Shown: one piece after another, positions 52,759 through 61,390 of the stretch
Layout of the letters: each line of letters begins with the position of its first letter
Numbering within the stretch: position 1 is the stretch's first letter
Assembly (NCBI RefSeq): GCF_017161405.1
Contig: NZ_CP071051.1
Span: 1,054,001-1,118,000 of the forward strand
Origin: Leucobacter sp. CX169
GTDB taxonomy: Bacteria; Actinomycetota; Actinomycetes; Actinomycetales; Microbacteriaceae
DNA: 64,000 bases
Reading direction: 5' to 3'
Notes under the pieces: model-generated
What the model saw: the letters and a program-made list of their open reading frames with translations, nothing else
What the model was told of the DNA's origin: nothing
Database searches by the model: none
Position numbers and translations under genes: made by a program

Positions 52759-53307
52759 ATGGTGCATGAACTGGGCGGTACTGAAGGGTACGCCGAGAAG
52801 GCAACAGAGTTGGGCGACGCGTGCGCGGTCGGTAGTAACTCACCGCCCGTACCCGGTCCAGCTGATTCTCTCGAGATTTCCGGTGTGGTGGCGGCGCGGC
52901 CCGAGGTCGCGGGGGAGAGCGTGAGTCGTCTCTCGTTCACCCCCGCGGCGCTCGCGCTCATCGAGCAACTGTGGGCGCAGCACGGGCCACTGATGTTTCA
53001 CCAGTCCGGCGGCTGCTGCGACGGCAGCGCGCCCATGTGCTACCAGGCAGGGGAGTTCCGCACAGGCGGCCAGGACGTACTGCTGGGCACACTCGAGCTT
53101 CCGCCGCTTCCGCCGCTTCCGACCGAAGCTGGGGCGGGGACCCCGTCCCCCGTCGCGCGGGAAATCCCCTTCTGGATGTCGCGCGAGCAATTTGGCGTCT
53201 GGGCCCACACCCACCTCACCGTCGACACGGTCCCGGGCCGCGGGAGCGGTTTCTCGCTCGAGGCTCCGGAGGGCAAGCGGTTCCTCATTCGCTCACGTCT
53301 GTTGTGA
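52759..53307 (+). CDS. DUF779-family protein
   Basis: 182 aa. The DUF779 core: [34 protein letters not shown] followed by DVLLGTLE and [31 protein letters not shown]. Two Cys-containing motifs (GGCCDG, MCYQ) may bind metal or form a redox pair. The first 55 residues are a variable extension. DUF779 genes lie next to ALDH genes in many bacteria, so a role in aldehyde oxidation is likely but not defined. Confidence 0.85.
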   Translation: MVHELGGTEGYAEKATELGDACAVGSNSPPVPGPADSLEISGVVAARPEVAGESVSRLSFTPAALALIEQLWAQHGPLMFHQSGGCCDGSAPMCYQAGEFRTGGQDVLLGTLELPPLPPLPTEAGAGTPSPVAREIPFWMSREQFGVWAHTHLTVDTVPGRGSGFSLEAPEGKRFLIRSRLL

Positions 53308-53311
53308 CCCG

Positions 53312-53340
53312 TTCGAATCTCAGGGAGGAGATGCGACAAT
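53312..53340 (+). promoter_or_regulatory. Possible rlmN promoter (TTCGAA-N17-GACAAT)
   Basis: -10 GACAAT ends 7 nt before the rlmN ATG; TTCGAA 17 nt upstream is a weak -35. Leaderless geometry. Confidence 0.4.
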
Positions 53341-53347
53341 AGACGCG

Positions 53348-54607
53348 ATGGATCCCACAAAGCTCAACCATGACCAGGCCCCGGGCGAGGCAAAGTACAC
53401 GAAGACCAAGCCCCGCACCGCGCCGGTCCGTCAGGTGCGCCCGCGCGCCGAAGGCTGGAAGCAGCAGACCGGCGCTGACGGTCGTCCGACGCTGCAGTTC
53501 GCCTCCCCGCGCGTCAAGCAGCCGGCGACGCACCTCGCCGACCTGTCGATGGACGAGCGTACCGAGAAGATGAAGGCGCTCGGCCTGCCGGGATTCCGCG
53601 CCAAGCAGCTCTCGAACCACTACTTCGTGCACGGCACCACTGACGCTGCGAAGATGACGGACCTTCCGAAGGACCGCGCGGCGGAGATCGTCGAGGAGTT
53701 CTTCCCGCCGCTGCTCACCGAGGTGAAGCGGCTCGAGACCGACAAGGGCGACACGATCAAGTTCTTGTGGCGTCTCTTCGACGGCGCGCTCGTCGAGTCG
53801 GTGCTCATGCGCTACCCCGGCCGCATCACGCTCTGCGTGTCGAGCCAGTGCGGTTGCGGGATGAACTGCCCGTTCTGCGCCACCGGCCAGGCGGGGCTGA
53901 CCCGTAACATGTCGTCGGCCGAGATTCTCGACCAGATCGTGCAGGCGAACCGGGTCATTCTCGAGGGTGGCCTGCGCGGCGGCAAGAGCCGCCCGAAGGG
54001 TGCCGAGCCCGAGCGCGTCAACAACGTCGTGTTCATGGGCATGGGCGAGCCGCTCGCGAACTACAAGCGCGTCATGAATGCCGTGCACCGCATGGTCGCC
54101 CCCGCCCCCGAGGGTCTCGGTATGAGCGCCCGCGGTATCACCGTTTCGACGGTCGGGCTCGCCCCGGCCATTCGCAAGCTCGCCGACGAGAGCATCCCGG
54201 TGACGTTCGCGCTCTCGCTGCACGCCCCCGACGATCAGCTGCGTGACGAGCTCATCCCGGTGAACAGCAAGTGGAAGGTCGACGAGGTGCTCGACGCCGC
54301 GCGCGCCTACTTCGACAAGACCGGTCGCCGCGTCAGCATTGAGTACGCGCTGATCAAGGACATGAACGATCACGCGTGGCGAGCCGAGTTGCTCGCCGAG
54401 AAGCTCAACGCGCGCGGCACGGGCTGGGTCCACGTCAACCCGATCCCGCTGAACCCGACGCCCGGCTCGATCTGGACGTCCTCCGAGCCCGACGTGACGC
54501 GCACCTTCATCAATCGCTTGATCGCGAACGGCATTCCGACGACGCTCCGCGACACCCGCGGCAAGGAGATCGACGGCGCCTGCGGTCAGCTCGCGGCCGC
54601 CGAGTAG
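53348..54607 (+). CDS. rlmN: Dual-specificity RNA methyltransferase RlmN
   Basis: 419 aa radical-SAM enzyme that makes 2-methyladenosine at A2503 of 23S rRNA and A37 of some tRNAs. The [4Fe-4S] motif is CGMNCPFC (CX3CX2C) inside [19 protein letters not shown]; the methyl-carrying Cys lies in EIDGACGQL at the C-terminus. ISVSTVG-like [29 protein letters not shown] and [13 protein letters not shown] are also present. ATG 53348 follows a -10-like GACAAT by 7 nt. The first 90 residues are a variable basic/Pro-rich extension. Nested hairpins end the gene. Confidence 0.96.
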   Translation: MDPTKLNHDQAPGEAKYTKTKPRTAPVRQVRPRAEGWKQQTGADGRPTLQFASPRVKQPATHLADLSMDERTEKMKALGLPGFRAKQLSNHYFVHGTTDAAKMTDLPKDRAAEIVEEFFPPLLTEVKRLETDKGDTIKFLWRLFDGALVESVLMRYPGRITLCVSSQCGCGMNCPFCATGQAGLTRNMSSAEILDQIVQANRVILEGGLRGGKSRPKGAEPERVNNVVFMGMGEPLANYKRVMNAVHRMVAPAPEGLGMSARGITVSTVGLAPAIRKLADESIPVTFALSLHAPDDQLRDELIPVNSKWKVDEVLDAARAYFDKTGRRVSIEYALIKDMNDHAWRAELLAEKLNARGTGWVHVNPIPLNPTPGSIWTSSEPDVTRTFINRLIANGIPTTLRDTRGKEIDGACGQLAAAE

Positions 54608-54619
54608 CGAGCTTTCGTT

Positions 54620-54672
54620 CAGGATCCCGCCGCCCCACCCGCTTCGCGCCGGTGCGGGTAGGCGGGATCCTG
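54620..54672. terminator. Nested inverted repeat between rlmN and the convergent PLP-enzyme gene
   Basis: CAGGATCCCGCC (54620-54631) pairs with GGCGGGATCCTG (54661-54672); inside, ACCCGC pairs with GCGGGT. Ends 6 bp before the stop of the minus-strand gene. A bidirectional terminator that is built from the iterated GGATCC motif. Confidence 0.75.
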
Positions 54673-54677
54673 CGTGT

Positions 54678-55730
54678 TTAGCCCCGGATCGCCGTGAGGG
54701 CCAGCTTGACGTCATCGAGCGAGTTCCAGACGTGGAACGCGACGCGGGCGCGGCCCGCGCGCCCCGACGCCGTGATGCCGGCTGCCTGGAGTTTCGCCAG
54801 GGCGCTTCCGTCTGCGTCAGCCCAGGCCACGATCGCCGAGTTCGTCTCGGGTAGGCCGAGGCCCGCCGCGAGGGCGTTCGCGAGCCCGACGTTGTGCGTG
54901 CGCACGGCCGCGAGGTCGAGCGACGAGACGAACTCGAGCGCGGGCACGGTGCCGGCCCAGGCCTGCCAGGCGGGCGAAACGTCGAAGCGCTTCGCGCTTT
55001 CGGACAGCGGCGTGTTGCCCGCGTAACACGAACCCCACACGTCGTCGGCCGAACACCAGCCGGCCGCGATGGGCACAAGCCAGGACGGGTCGAGCACCGT
55101 CATGAATGCCGTGCCGCGGGGGCTGAGCAGCCACTTGTACGCGTGGCAGAGGGTGACATCGAACCGGCTCGCATCGTGGGGCAGCCAGCCCGCGGCCTGG
55201 GTGGTGTCGACGACGGTGCGCGCGCCGACCCGGCGGGCGGCCTCGGCGATCGCGGCGCCATCAGCGATCTCACCGGTCGCCGACTGCACGAGCGAAAAGA
55301 CCACGACGTCGGTGTCCGCCTCGACCGCGTCCGCGAGCTGAGCGACGGGGACGTAGGTCACGCGCACGCCGCGGTGCGCCTGCTGCTCGAACGGGTGGGT
55401 GAGTGAGGCGAAGTCGTCGGCGGCCGCGAGCACGCGAGCGCCCTGGGGGAGCGAGGCCGCGACGATCGCGGCCAGCGATGAGACCTGCGATCCAACGCTC
55501 ACCTGCTCCGGCGTGACGCCCACGAGGTCAGCGAAGAGTGCTCGGCTTCGCTCGACCTGCGCCGCCGCAGCGTTGAGATCGAGCTCGCCGGCGGCCCACT
55601 GTGCGAGGGAAGCGGTCACGGCGTCGACCGTCTCCCGAATGGGCAGGCCGGTCGTGCAGGCGGCGAGATAGCCGGGGCCCGCAAGGAACGCGTCGGCGTG
55701 TGCGGCGGGAAGAGCGAAGGCGCGAGTCAT
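54678..55730 (-). CDS. Class V aminotransferase-fold PLP enzyme
   Basis: 350 aa, shorter than typical cysteine desulphurases (~400). VSVGSQVSSLAAIVAASLPQGARVLA, the Asp/Gln motif RRVGARTVVDTTQAAGWLP and the PLP Lys in LCHAYKWLLSPRGTAFM are visible. The active-site Cys loop of desulphurases is not evident, so a lyase/aminotransferase/isomerase role is more likely; product unknown. Its ATG has a TAGCCT -10 element 6 nt upstream (leaderless). Divergent from the LysR gene. Confidence 0.82.
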   Translation of the reverse strand: MTRAFALPAAHADAFLAGPGYLAACTTGLPIRETVDAVTASLAQWAAGELDLNAAAAQVERSRALFADLVGVTPEQVSVGSQVSSLAAIVAASLPQGARVLAAADDFASLTHPFEQQAHRGVRVTYVPVAQLADAVEADTDVVVFSLVQSATGEIADGAAIAEAARRVGARTVVDTTQAAGWLPHDASRFDVTLCHAYKWLLSPRGTAFMTVLDPSWLVPIAAGWCSADDVWGSCYAGNTPLSESAKRFDVSPAWQAWAGTVPALEFVSSLDLAAVRTHNVGLANALAAGLGLPETNSAIVAWADADGSALAKLQAAGITASGRAGRARVAFHVWNSLDDVKLALTAIRG

Positions 55731-55736
55731 GTCTCC

Positions 55737-55742
55737 AGGCTA
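55737..55742 (-). promoter_or_regulatory. -10 hexamer TAGCCT, leaderless class V enzyme gene
   Basis: On the minus strand, exactly 6 nt before ATG 55730. Confidence 0.5.
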
Positions 55743-55766
55743 GGAACCCGCGACGCATAACTAAAG

Positions 55767-55777
55767 AGAATGATTCT
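55767..55777. promoter_or_regulatory. AT-rich palindrome AGAAT-G-ATTCT between divergent genes
   Basis: 11-bp palindrome in an AT-rich patch midway between the divergent class V and LysR starts; candidate LysR-type operator. Resemblance to a Fur box is partial only. Confidence 0.4.
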
Positions 55778-55799
55778 TATCTTTTGCCTACGGTTCGCT

Positions 55800-55805
55800 T
55801 ATAGT
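55800..55805 (+). promoter_or_regulatory. -10 hexamer TATAGT, leaderless LysR gene
   Basis: Seven nt before ATG 55813. Better match to TATAAT than most others here. Confidence 0.55.
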
Positions 55806-55812
55806 GGAATGC

Positions 55813-56775
55813 ATGAGCACCGCCCGCACCCCTGACCCCCTGGGATCGATCGATTCGACCGAGCTGCGCATCCTGCACGCGCTCGCCTCGACCGGATCCC
55901 TCACCGCCGCCGCCGCGCAGCTGGGCCTCAGCCAGCCGGCGGTCAGCCAGCGCCTCAAACGCGTCGAGTCGCGGCTCGCGGTGCCGCTGATCGAGCGGCA
56001 GGGCCGCGGCATCCGGTTGACCCCGGCAGGCAGGATCCTGGCCGAGCATGGCCGCACCGTCGTTGCCGAGATCGACGCCGCGATTGCCGCGATCGAGGAC
56101 CTGCGCGGTGACCGCGGCGGCGTGCTGCGCCTCGTCGGCTTCCCGTCCGCTTCGGCCACGATCGTGCCGACCATGATGGCGCGTCTCACCGCCGAAGCGC
56201 CCGAAGTGACCTTCCAATACCGCGAGGCCGAGCCGCCCGAGGCGATCTCGATGCTGCGGGACGGCGAGGTCGACTGCGCGCTCGTCTTCGACTTCGCGGG
56301 CGAGCCGCTGCCGTCTGCGTGCGTGTTTACCCCGCTGTGGCGGGAAGAGCTCAAGCTCGTGGTGACCGACGAGCGCAGCGGCGGGGCCGAGAGCCTCGAC
56401 CTCGCGGACTTCGACGCAGACCACTGGATCGCGGGCTGCGCCAAGTGCCGCGGACACCTCATGGCGGTCGCCCGCGAAAGCGGCTTCGAGCCCGACATCA
56501 TCCAGGAAACCGACAACGTGCCGGCAATGATGGCGATGGTGGGGGCCGGCGGCGCCGTCGCCCTCGTACCCGGCCTTGGCCTTGCTGCTGCGCGCACCCT
56601 GCCCCCGGGCACCCGTGCGCTTCCGTTTTCGAAGCCCCGCTTCCGCACCATCGGCCTCGTCTCCGTCGATACCGCGAACGAGAGCCCCTCGGTGCGCCTC
56701 GCGAAGCGCCTGCTCGGCGAGATCGACGGCAGCTCATGGGGTCTGACCCCCGCGCGCCCAGCGACGCAGCGATGA
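55813..56775 (+). CDS. LysR-family regulator
   Basis: 320 aa. HTH: ELRILHALASTGSLTAAAAQLGLSQPAVSQRLKRVESRLAVPLIERQGRGIRLTPAGR (residues about 17-75); effector domain LRLVGFPSASATIVPTMMARLTAEAPEV ... WIAGCAKCRGHLMAVARESGFEPD. The CAKCRGH stretch with two Cys could sense metal or redox state (inference). Divergent from the class V PLP enzyme and coupled by ATGA to the MFS gene, both likely targets. ATG 55813 fits the TATAGT -10 spacing better than GTG 55804. Confidence 0.9.
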   Translation: MSTARTPDPLGSIDSTELRILHALASTGSLTAAAAQLGLSQPAVSQRLKRVESRLAVPLIERQGRGIRLTPAGRILAEHGRTVVAEIDAAIAAIEDLRGDRGGVLRLVGFPSASATIVPTMMARLTAEAPEVTFQYREAEPPEAISMLRDGEVDCALVFDFAGEPLPSACVFTPLWREELKLVVTDERSGGAESLDLADFDADHWIAGCAKCRGHLMAVARESGFEPDIIQETDNVPAMMAMVGAGGAVALVPGLGLAAARTLPPGTRALPFSKPRFRTIGLVSVDTANESPSVRLAKRLLGEIDGSSWGLTPARPATQR

Positions 56776-58082
56776 CCGCGGTGCACGCACGCGCGCCACG
56801 AGCTTCCGACGCTGGCGCGGCGCGGCCCGCGGCGTTCGACCAGCCCGCGCTCCAGCGCCGCACGGTCCTCGTCCTTGCCGCCGCGACCGTGCTCGGCGGG
56901 CTCGGCATCGGGGCCTCGGTCTCGGTCGGGGCGCTCCTGATCGCTTCCGTGACCGGGAACGACGCGATCTCGGGCCTGGCCTCGACCATGAATGGCGTGG
57001 GGGTCGCGCTCGCCGGCATTCCACTTGCTCGCCTCGCCGCCCGCAAGGGTCGTCGGCTCGCGCTGGCGCTCGGCAACTTCATCGCCGTGCTCGGCGCGCT
57101 CCTGGTCGTCTTTTCGGCCGTGATCGGCGCGGGCTGGCTCCTGATTCCGGGCCTCGCGATTCTCGGAGTCGCGGGCGCTGCGCAGCTCCAGTCCCGGTTT
57201 GCCGCGACCGATCTTGCGGTGCCTGGTCGCCGGGCGCGCGACCTTTCGCTCGTCGTCTGGGCGATCACCATCGGTGCCGTGGCGGGGCCAAACCTCATCG
57301 GCCCGGGGGAGTGGGTCGGCACGCTGCTGCATCTGCCCCCGCTCACCGGTATCTTCGCGTTCACCGTCGCCGCCCAGCTCGCGGCCGCCGCGATCGTCTG
57401 GTTCGGGCTTCGACCCGACCCGCTGCTCACCGCGCGTGCGCTGCCGACGGTCGTCACCGCGCCGATCCGAGTCCCACTCGAGGGTGAAACGGCGGCGGAA
57501 GCGGCCGCGGCCGAGTCGGAAGCCGCAGGATCCGCCCGCTGGCGCCAGCGCCTCGTCATCGTGGGCGTCTCGGCGGCGCACGCGGTCATGGTCTCGCTCA
57601 TGGCAATGACGCCGCTGCACCTCATGATGCACGGCGGCGACCCGTCGATCGTGGGCTTCACCATCAGCCTCCACATCGCCGGCATGTACGCGCTGTCGCC
57701 CGTTTTCGGCATCCTTGCGGGTCGGATCGGGAACGCCCCGGTCATGATCCTGGGCGGAGTGTTGCTCGCCGCGTCCGCAGTCGGCACCGCGGTCGCCGGG
57801 GACTCGCACGCGCTGGTGCAGGCGTCGCTCGTCATGCTGGGCATCGGTTGGAGCGCGGCCACGGTTGCCGGCTCTGCACTGCTCACCGAGGTGACTCCCG
57901 CCCGCGATCGCCCGCGTCGACAGGGCCAGTCCGACAGCATCATGAGTGCGGCCGGTGCCGCGGCCGGTGCCCTGTCTGGCCTGGTCTTCGCGTTCGGCGG
58001 ATTCCCGCTGCTCTCGGCGCTCGCCGGGGTGTTCATCGCGACACTGCTGGTGGTCTCCGTGAGCCTCGCGTTCCGCCGGTAG
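56772..58082 (+). CDS. MFS transporter
   Basis: 436 aa, about 12 hydrophobic segments in two halves separated by a charged linker near 215-235 ([21 protein letters not shown]). The loop between helices 2 and 3 [14 protein letters not shown] matches the G-x3-D/R-R/K-x-G-R/K-R/K MFS motif; a similar repeat is [11 protein letters not shown] in the second half. Substrate unknown. The ATG overlaps the LysR stop by 4 nt. The AGSA codons carry a GCAGGATCC motif copy. Confidence 0.9.
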   Translation: MTAVHARAPRASDAGAARPAAFDQPALQRRTVLVLAAATVLGGLGIGASVSVGALLIASVTGNDAISGLASTMNGVGVALAGIPLARLAARKGRRLALALGNFIAVLGALLVVFSAVIGAGWLLIPGLAILGVAGAAQLQSRFAATDLAVPGRRARDLSLVVWAITIGAVAGPNLIGPGEWVGTLLHLPPLTGIFAFTVAAQLAAAAIVWFGLRPDPLLTARALPTVVTAPIRVPLEGETAAEAAAAESEAAGSARWRQRLVIVGVSAAHAVMVSLMAMTPLHLMMHGGDPSIVGFTISLHIAGMYALSPVFGILAGRIGNAPVMILGGVLLAASAVGTAVAGDSHALVQASLVMLGIGWSAATVAGSALLTEVTPARDRPRRQGQSDSIMSAAGAAAGALSGLVFAFGGFPLLSALAGVFIATLLVVSVSLAFRR

Positions 58083-58085
58083 ACT
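58080..58085 (+). promoter_or_regulatory. -10 hexamer TAGACT upstream of gltX
   Basis: TAGACT, overlapping the MFS stop codon, is 8 nt before the gltX ATG. Confidence 0.4.
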
Positions 58086-58093
58086 TGCTCGTA

Positions 58094-59614
58094 ATGTCAC
58101 ACGTAGCCACGCCCCAGTTCTCGTCCGCCACCGGAGCCGATGTTCGCGTCCGCTTCTGCCCGTCACCGACGGGCACGCCGCACGTCGGCATGGTGCGCAC
58201 CGCGCTGTTCAACTGGGCGTATGCCCGGCACACGGGTGGCACCTTCGTGTTCCGCATCGAGGACACCGATGCCGCGCGCGATAGCGAGGAGAGCTACGGC
58301 CAGATCATCGACTCGATGCGCTGGCTTGGTCTGAACTGGGACGAGGGCATCGACGCTGGCGGCGAGCACGGACCGTACCGTCAGTCGCAGCGCGGTGAGA
58401 TCTACCAGGGGGTCATCGAGCGACTGCGCGAGGCCGGCTATCTGTACGAGAGCTTCTCGACTTCGGAGGAGATCGACGCGCGCAACGAGGCGAACGGCCG
58501 TGCGAAGCAGCTCGGCTACGACAACCTCGATCGCGACCTGACGGACGAGCAGCGCGCGGCGTACCGCGCCGAGGGCCGCTCGCCCGCGCTCCGCTTCCGG
58601 GTTCCCGAGGTCGATCTCTCCTTTACTGACCTCGTGCGCGGGGACATCTCTTTCCCGGCAGGATCGACCATCGACTTCGTCGTCGTGCGCCCGAACGGCG
58701 CGCCGCTCTACACGCTGGTAAACCCGGTCGACGACGCACTGATGGGCATTACCCACGTGCTGCGCGGCGAGGACCTCCTGTCCTCCACGCCTCGCCAGGT
58801 GGCGCTGTACCACGCCCTCGTTGCGATTGGTGTGGCCAAGGAGATTCCGCTGTTCGGTCACCTGCCCTACGTCATGGGCGAGGGCAACAAGAAGCTGTCC
58901 AAGCGCGACCCCGAGTCGAACCTGCTGCACCACAAGAACCGCGGGTTCATTCCCGAGGGGCTCATCAACTACCTCTCGCTGCTTGGCTGGTCGCTCGCGC
59001 CCGACCGCGACGTCTTCTCGACTGACGAGCTGATCGCGGCCTTCGATGTGAAGGACGTAAACCCGAACCCGGCACGCTTCGACCAGAAGAAGGCCGACTC
59101 GATCAACGCCGACCACATTCGACTGCTCTCGGAGGCGGATTTTGGCGAGCGGATCCTGCCGTACCTCGCTGCAGAGTCGGTCATCCCTGCCGAGCCGAGC
59201 GCCGAGCAGCTCGAACTCATCCGTCAGGCGGTGCCGCTCGTGCAAAGCCGCGTTACGGTGTTGAGCGACGTCGTCGGCATGCTCGCGTTCCTCTTCACCC
59301 CGACCGACGAGCTTGAGTATGCCGAGGACGCGATGAAATCGCTGCCCGCGGACGCCCGCACAGTCCTGGCCGCAGGAATCGAGGCGCTCTCGGCTCTGTC
59401 CGACACCGACTGGAACACCGAGCAGATTCAGGCGGCGCTGCAGGCTGCCCTTATCGACGGTCTCGGCCTCAAGCCCCGCGTCGCCTTCGGGCCGCTGCGC
59501 GTCGCCGCCTCGGGACGCCGCGTCTCGCCGCCGCTCTTCGAGTCGTTCGAACTGCTCGGTCAGAGCGAGACCCTCGCACGCCTGCGCCGCCTTGACGGGC
59601 GCCTCGCGGAATAG
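58094..59614 (+). CDS. gltX: Glutamyl-tRNA synthetase
   Basis: 506 aa class I synthetase. HIGH-type [27 protein letters not shown] (about 24-50), [28 protein letters not shown], and the KMSKS-equivalent [11 protein letters not shown]. The C-terminal anticodon-binding helices (about 340-500) are complete. The start ATG is 11 bp after the MFS stop; the open frame further upstream overlaps MFS and has no homology. Followed after 2 nt by the flavoprotein. Confidence 0.97.
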   Translation: MSHVATPQFSSATGADVRVRFCPSPTGTPHVGMVRTALFNWAYARHTGGTFVFRIEDTDAARDSEESYGQIIDSMRWLGLNWDEGIDAGGEHGPYRQSQRGEIYQGVIERLREAGYLYESFSTSEEIDARNEANGRAKQLGYDNLDRDLTDEQRAAYRAEGRSPALRFRVPEVDLSFTDLVRGDISFPAGSTIDFVVVRPNGAPLYTLVNPVDDALMGITHVLRGEDLLSSTPRQVALYHALVAIGVAKEIPLFGHLPYVMGEGNKKLSKRDPESNLLHHKNRGFIPEGLINYLSLLGWSLAPDRDVFSTDELIAAFDVKDVNPNPARFDQKKADSINADHIRLLSEADFGERILPYLAAESVIPAEPSAEQLELIRQAVPLVQSRVTVLSDVVGMLAFLFTPTDELEYAEDAMKSLPADARTVLAAGIEALSALSDTDWNTEQIQAALQAALIDGLGLKPRVAFGPLRVAASGRRVSPPLFESFELLGQSETLARLRRLDGRLAE

Positions 59615-59616
59615 CG

Positions 59617-60690
59617 ATGAGTGACATGACGATGCCAGACTCGACGACTGCCGCGCAGGCCTCACCGCGCGCGGCGCAGTCTCCCGTCGACCCGAGTGAT
59701 TTCGACTCGGGCGCCGAGTCGACCTCCGCGGTCGCGCCGATCGGCGTCGCCATCATTGGCGGCGGCCCGGCCGGGCTCTCCGCGGGCATCAACCTCGTGC
59801 GCGCGAATCGCCGCATCGCGATCATTGACAGCAACCGGCCGCGGCACTCCGCGACCCTGCAGTCGCACGGCTTTCTGACGCGGGACGGCGCGCCGCCCCT
59901 CGAGCTGCGCCGCCTCGGGCGTGAGGAGTTCGAGGCATACCCCTCGGCGATTTTCGCCCCCGCGATCGTGCGTGAGGTTACCCCGCTCACCGAGGCGGAG
60001 GCGCACGCGGTCGGGTTCCCCGACGGCATCGGCTTCCGCGTGCGCGGCAGCGGGATCCGCGGCGCGGCGGACGTCGAGTTCGTCGCCCGGCGTGTGCTCA
60101 TTACCGCCGGGCTCACCGAGCAGCTCCCCGCGCTTCCGATGATTCGTGCGTACTACGGCACGGCACTGCACAGCTGCGTCGAGTGCGACGGCTTCGAGAA
60201 GTCGGACAAGCCGCTGGCGCTGATCGGCGAGACAAGCGATGTGTTCTCGCGCGCCCTGCTGATCAGCCGGTTCAGCTCCGATCTCATCGTCTTTACCAAC
60301 GGCGCCGACACCGTCCGTCCGGAGCAAGAAGCGCAGCTAGCCCGCATCGGGATCACGGTGGAACGCCGTGCCATCGACGACATTGTCGGCGAGAAGGCCG
60401 AGATGACCGGGGTGCGCCTTGCCGATGGCACGGTGATTCCCCGTGTCGGCGGCTTCGTGCGTCCGCGATGGCAGGCACCGGTCGAGTTTCTCGGGGAGCA
60501 GGACATTGCGCGCGACGGCTGGGGCCTCATCGTGGTGGATGACCGCGGCGAGACCTCAATCCGCGGCGTGTACGCCGTCGGCGACATCGTGCCGCCCGGC
60601 CCGCAACAACTCATCATCGCGGCGGGCGGCGGCGCCCAGGTGGCGATGCGACTGAATATGGATCTGATTCGTGGCGCCCTCAACATATAA
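59617..60690 (+). CDS. NAD(P)/FAD-dependent oxidoreductase, thioredoxin-reductase-like
   Basis: 357 aa. FAD-binding GVAIIGGGPAGLSAGINLVRANRRIAIIDSN (about 46-76); NAD(P) domain PLALIGETSDVFSRALLISRFSSDLIVF; the redox-active CVECDG (Cys187, Cys190) corresponds to CxxC of thioredoxin reductase; C-terminal FAD motif RGVYAVGDIVPPGPQQLIIAAGGGAQVAMRLN. The first ~40 residues are a variable extension. GTG/ATG start 2 nt after gltX; overlaps the next gene by 20 nt. Function as thioredoxin reductase homologue or related disulphide reductase is likely, not proven. Confidence 0.88.
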   Translation: MSDMTMPDSTTAAQASPRAAQSPVDPSDFDSGAESTSAVAPIGVAIIGGGPAGLSAGINLVRANRRIAIIDSNRPRHSATLQSHGFLTRDGAPPLELRRLGREEFEAYPSAIFAPAIVREVTPLTEAEAHAVGFPDGIGFRVRGSGIRGAADVEFVARRVLITAGLTEQLPALPMIRAYYGTALHSCVECDGFEKSDKPLALIGETSDVFSRALLISRFSSDLIVFTNGADTVRPEQEAQLARIGITVERRAIDDIVGEKAEMTGVRLADGTVIPRVGGFVRPRWQAPVEFLGEQDIARDGWGLIVVDDRGETSIRGVYAVGDIVPPGPQQLIIAAGGGAQVAMRLNMDLIRGALNI

Positions 60691-61390
60691 CCCCCGCGTC
60701 GCCTCGGCCGGCGGTCTGTACGGCATTATCGTCGCGGTCTTTGTGGGGCTGCTGCTGATCTCGAACATCGTCGCGGTGAAGCTCATCGCGGTCGGTCCGC
60801 TCATTGTCGACGGCGGAGTGTTCCTGTTTCCGCTGGTCTACGTGATCGGCGACGTGCTCAGCGAGGTATACGGGATCAAGGGTGCGAGGCGCGCGATCCT
60901 GACGGCGTTTGCCCTGTCGGCGCTCGCCTCACTGACGATTTGGCTCGCCCAGATCTCTCCTGCCGCTCCCGGCTGGGAGCAGCAAGAGGCCTTCGAATCG
61001 GTGCTCGGATTCGTGCCGCGTATTGTGCTCGCAAGTCTCGGCGGGTTCCTGGCCGGTCAGTTCGTCAACAGCTGGGTGCTGGTGCGCCTGCGCGATCGCA
61101 TGGAGGGGCGGGGCCTGTGGTTCCGCCTCATCAGCTCGACCATGCTTGGCCAACTCGTCGACACCATCGTGTTCTGCACGATCGCGTTCTTCGGGGTCAT
61201 CACGGGCTGGGACTTCTTCGGCTACGTGGCACTGGGCTACGTGATCAAGTGCCTCGCCGAAGTCGTCCTGCTCCCCGTGACGACCCGCGTGATTCCGTGG
61301 GTCGTCCGGAAGGAAGCGGCTTACGCCGAGGCAGGATCCGCGAGCGAGTCCGAGCGGGCAATCATGTCGCGCGCCGCGTCGGGGGAGTAG
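60671..61390 (+). CDS. Queuosine precursor transporter (YhhQ family)
   Basis: 239 aa inner-membrane protein with six predicted helices. LLLISNIVAVKLIAVGPLIVDGGVFLFPLVYVIGDVLSEVYGIKGAR is the diagnostic YhhQ/DUF165 region; LVRLRDRMEGRGLWFRLISSTMLGQLVDTIVFCTIAFFG is also typical. Imports preQ0/preQ1 or queuine. GTG start; overlaps the flavoprotein by 20 nt. Its 3' end overlaps the minus-strand tgt by 70 nt (see finding). Confidence 0.93.
   Translation: MAPSTYNPRVASAGGLYGIIVAVFVGLLLISNIVAVKLIAVGPLIVDGGVFLFPLVYVIGDVLSEVYGIKGARRAILTAFALSALASLTIWLAQISPAAPGWEQQEAFESVLGFVPRIVLASLGGFLAGQFVNSWVLVRLRDRMEGRGLWFRLISSTMLGQLVDTIVFCTIAFFGVITGWDFFGYVALGYVIKCLAEVVLLPVTTRVIPWVVRKEAAYAEAGSASESERAIMSRAASGE

Noticed and set aside
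55767-55777. AGAAT-G-ATTCT as a Fur box
   Set aside because: Only a partial match to the 19-bp Fur consensus; kept as a general LysR-type operator candidate.
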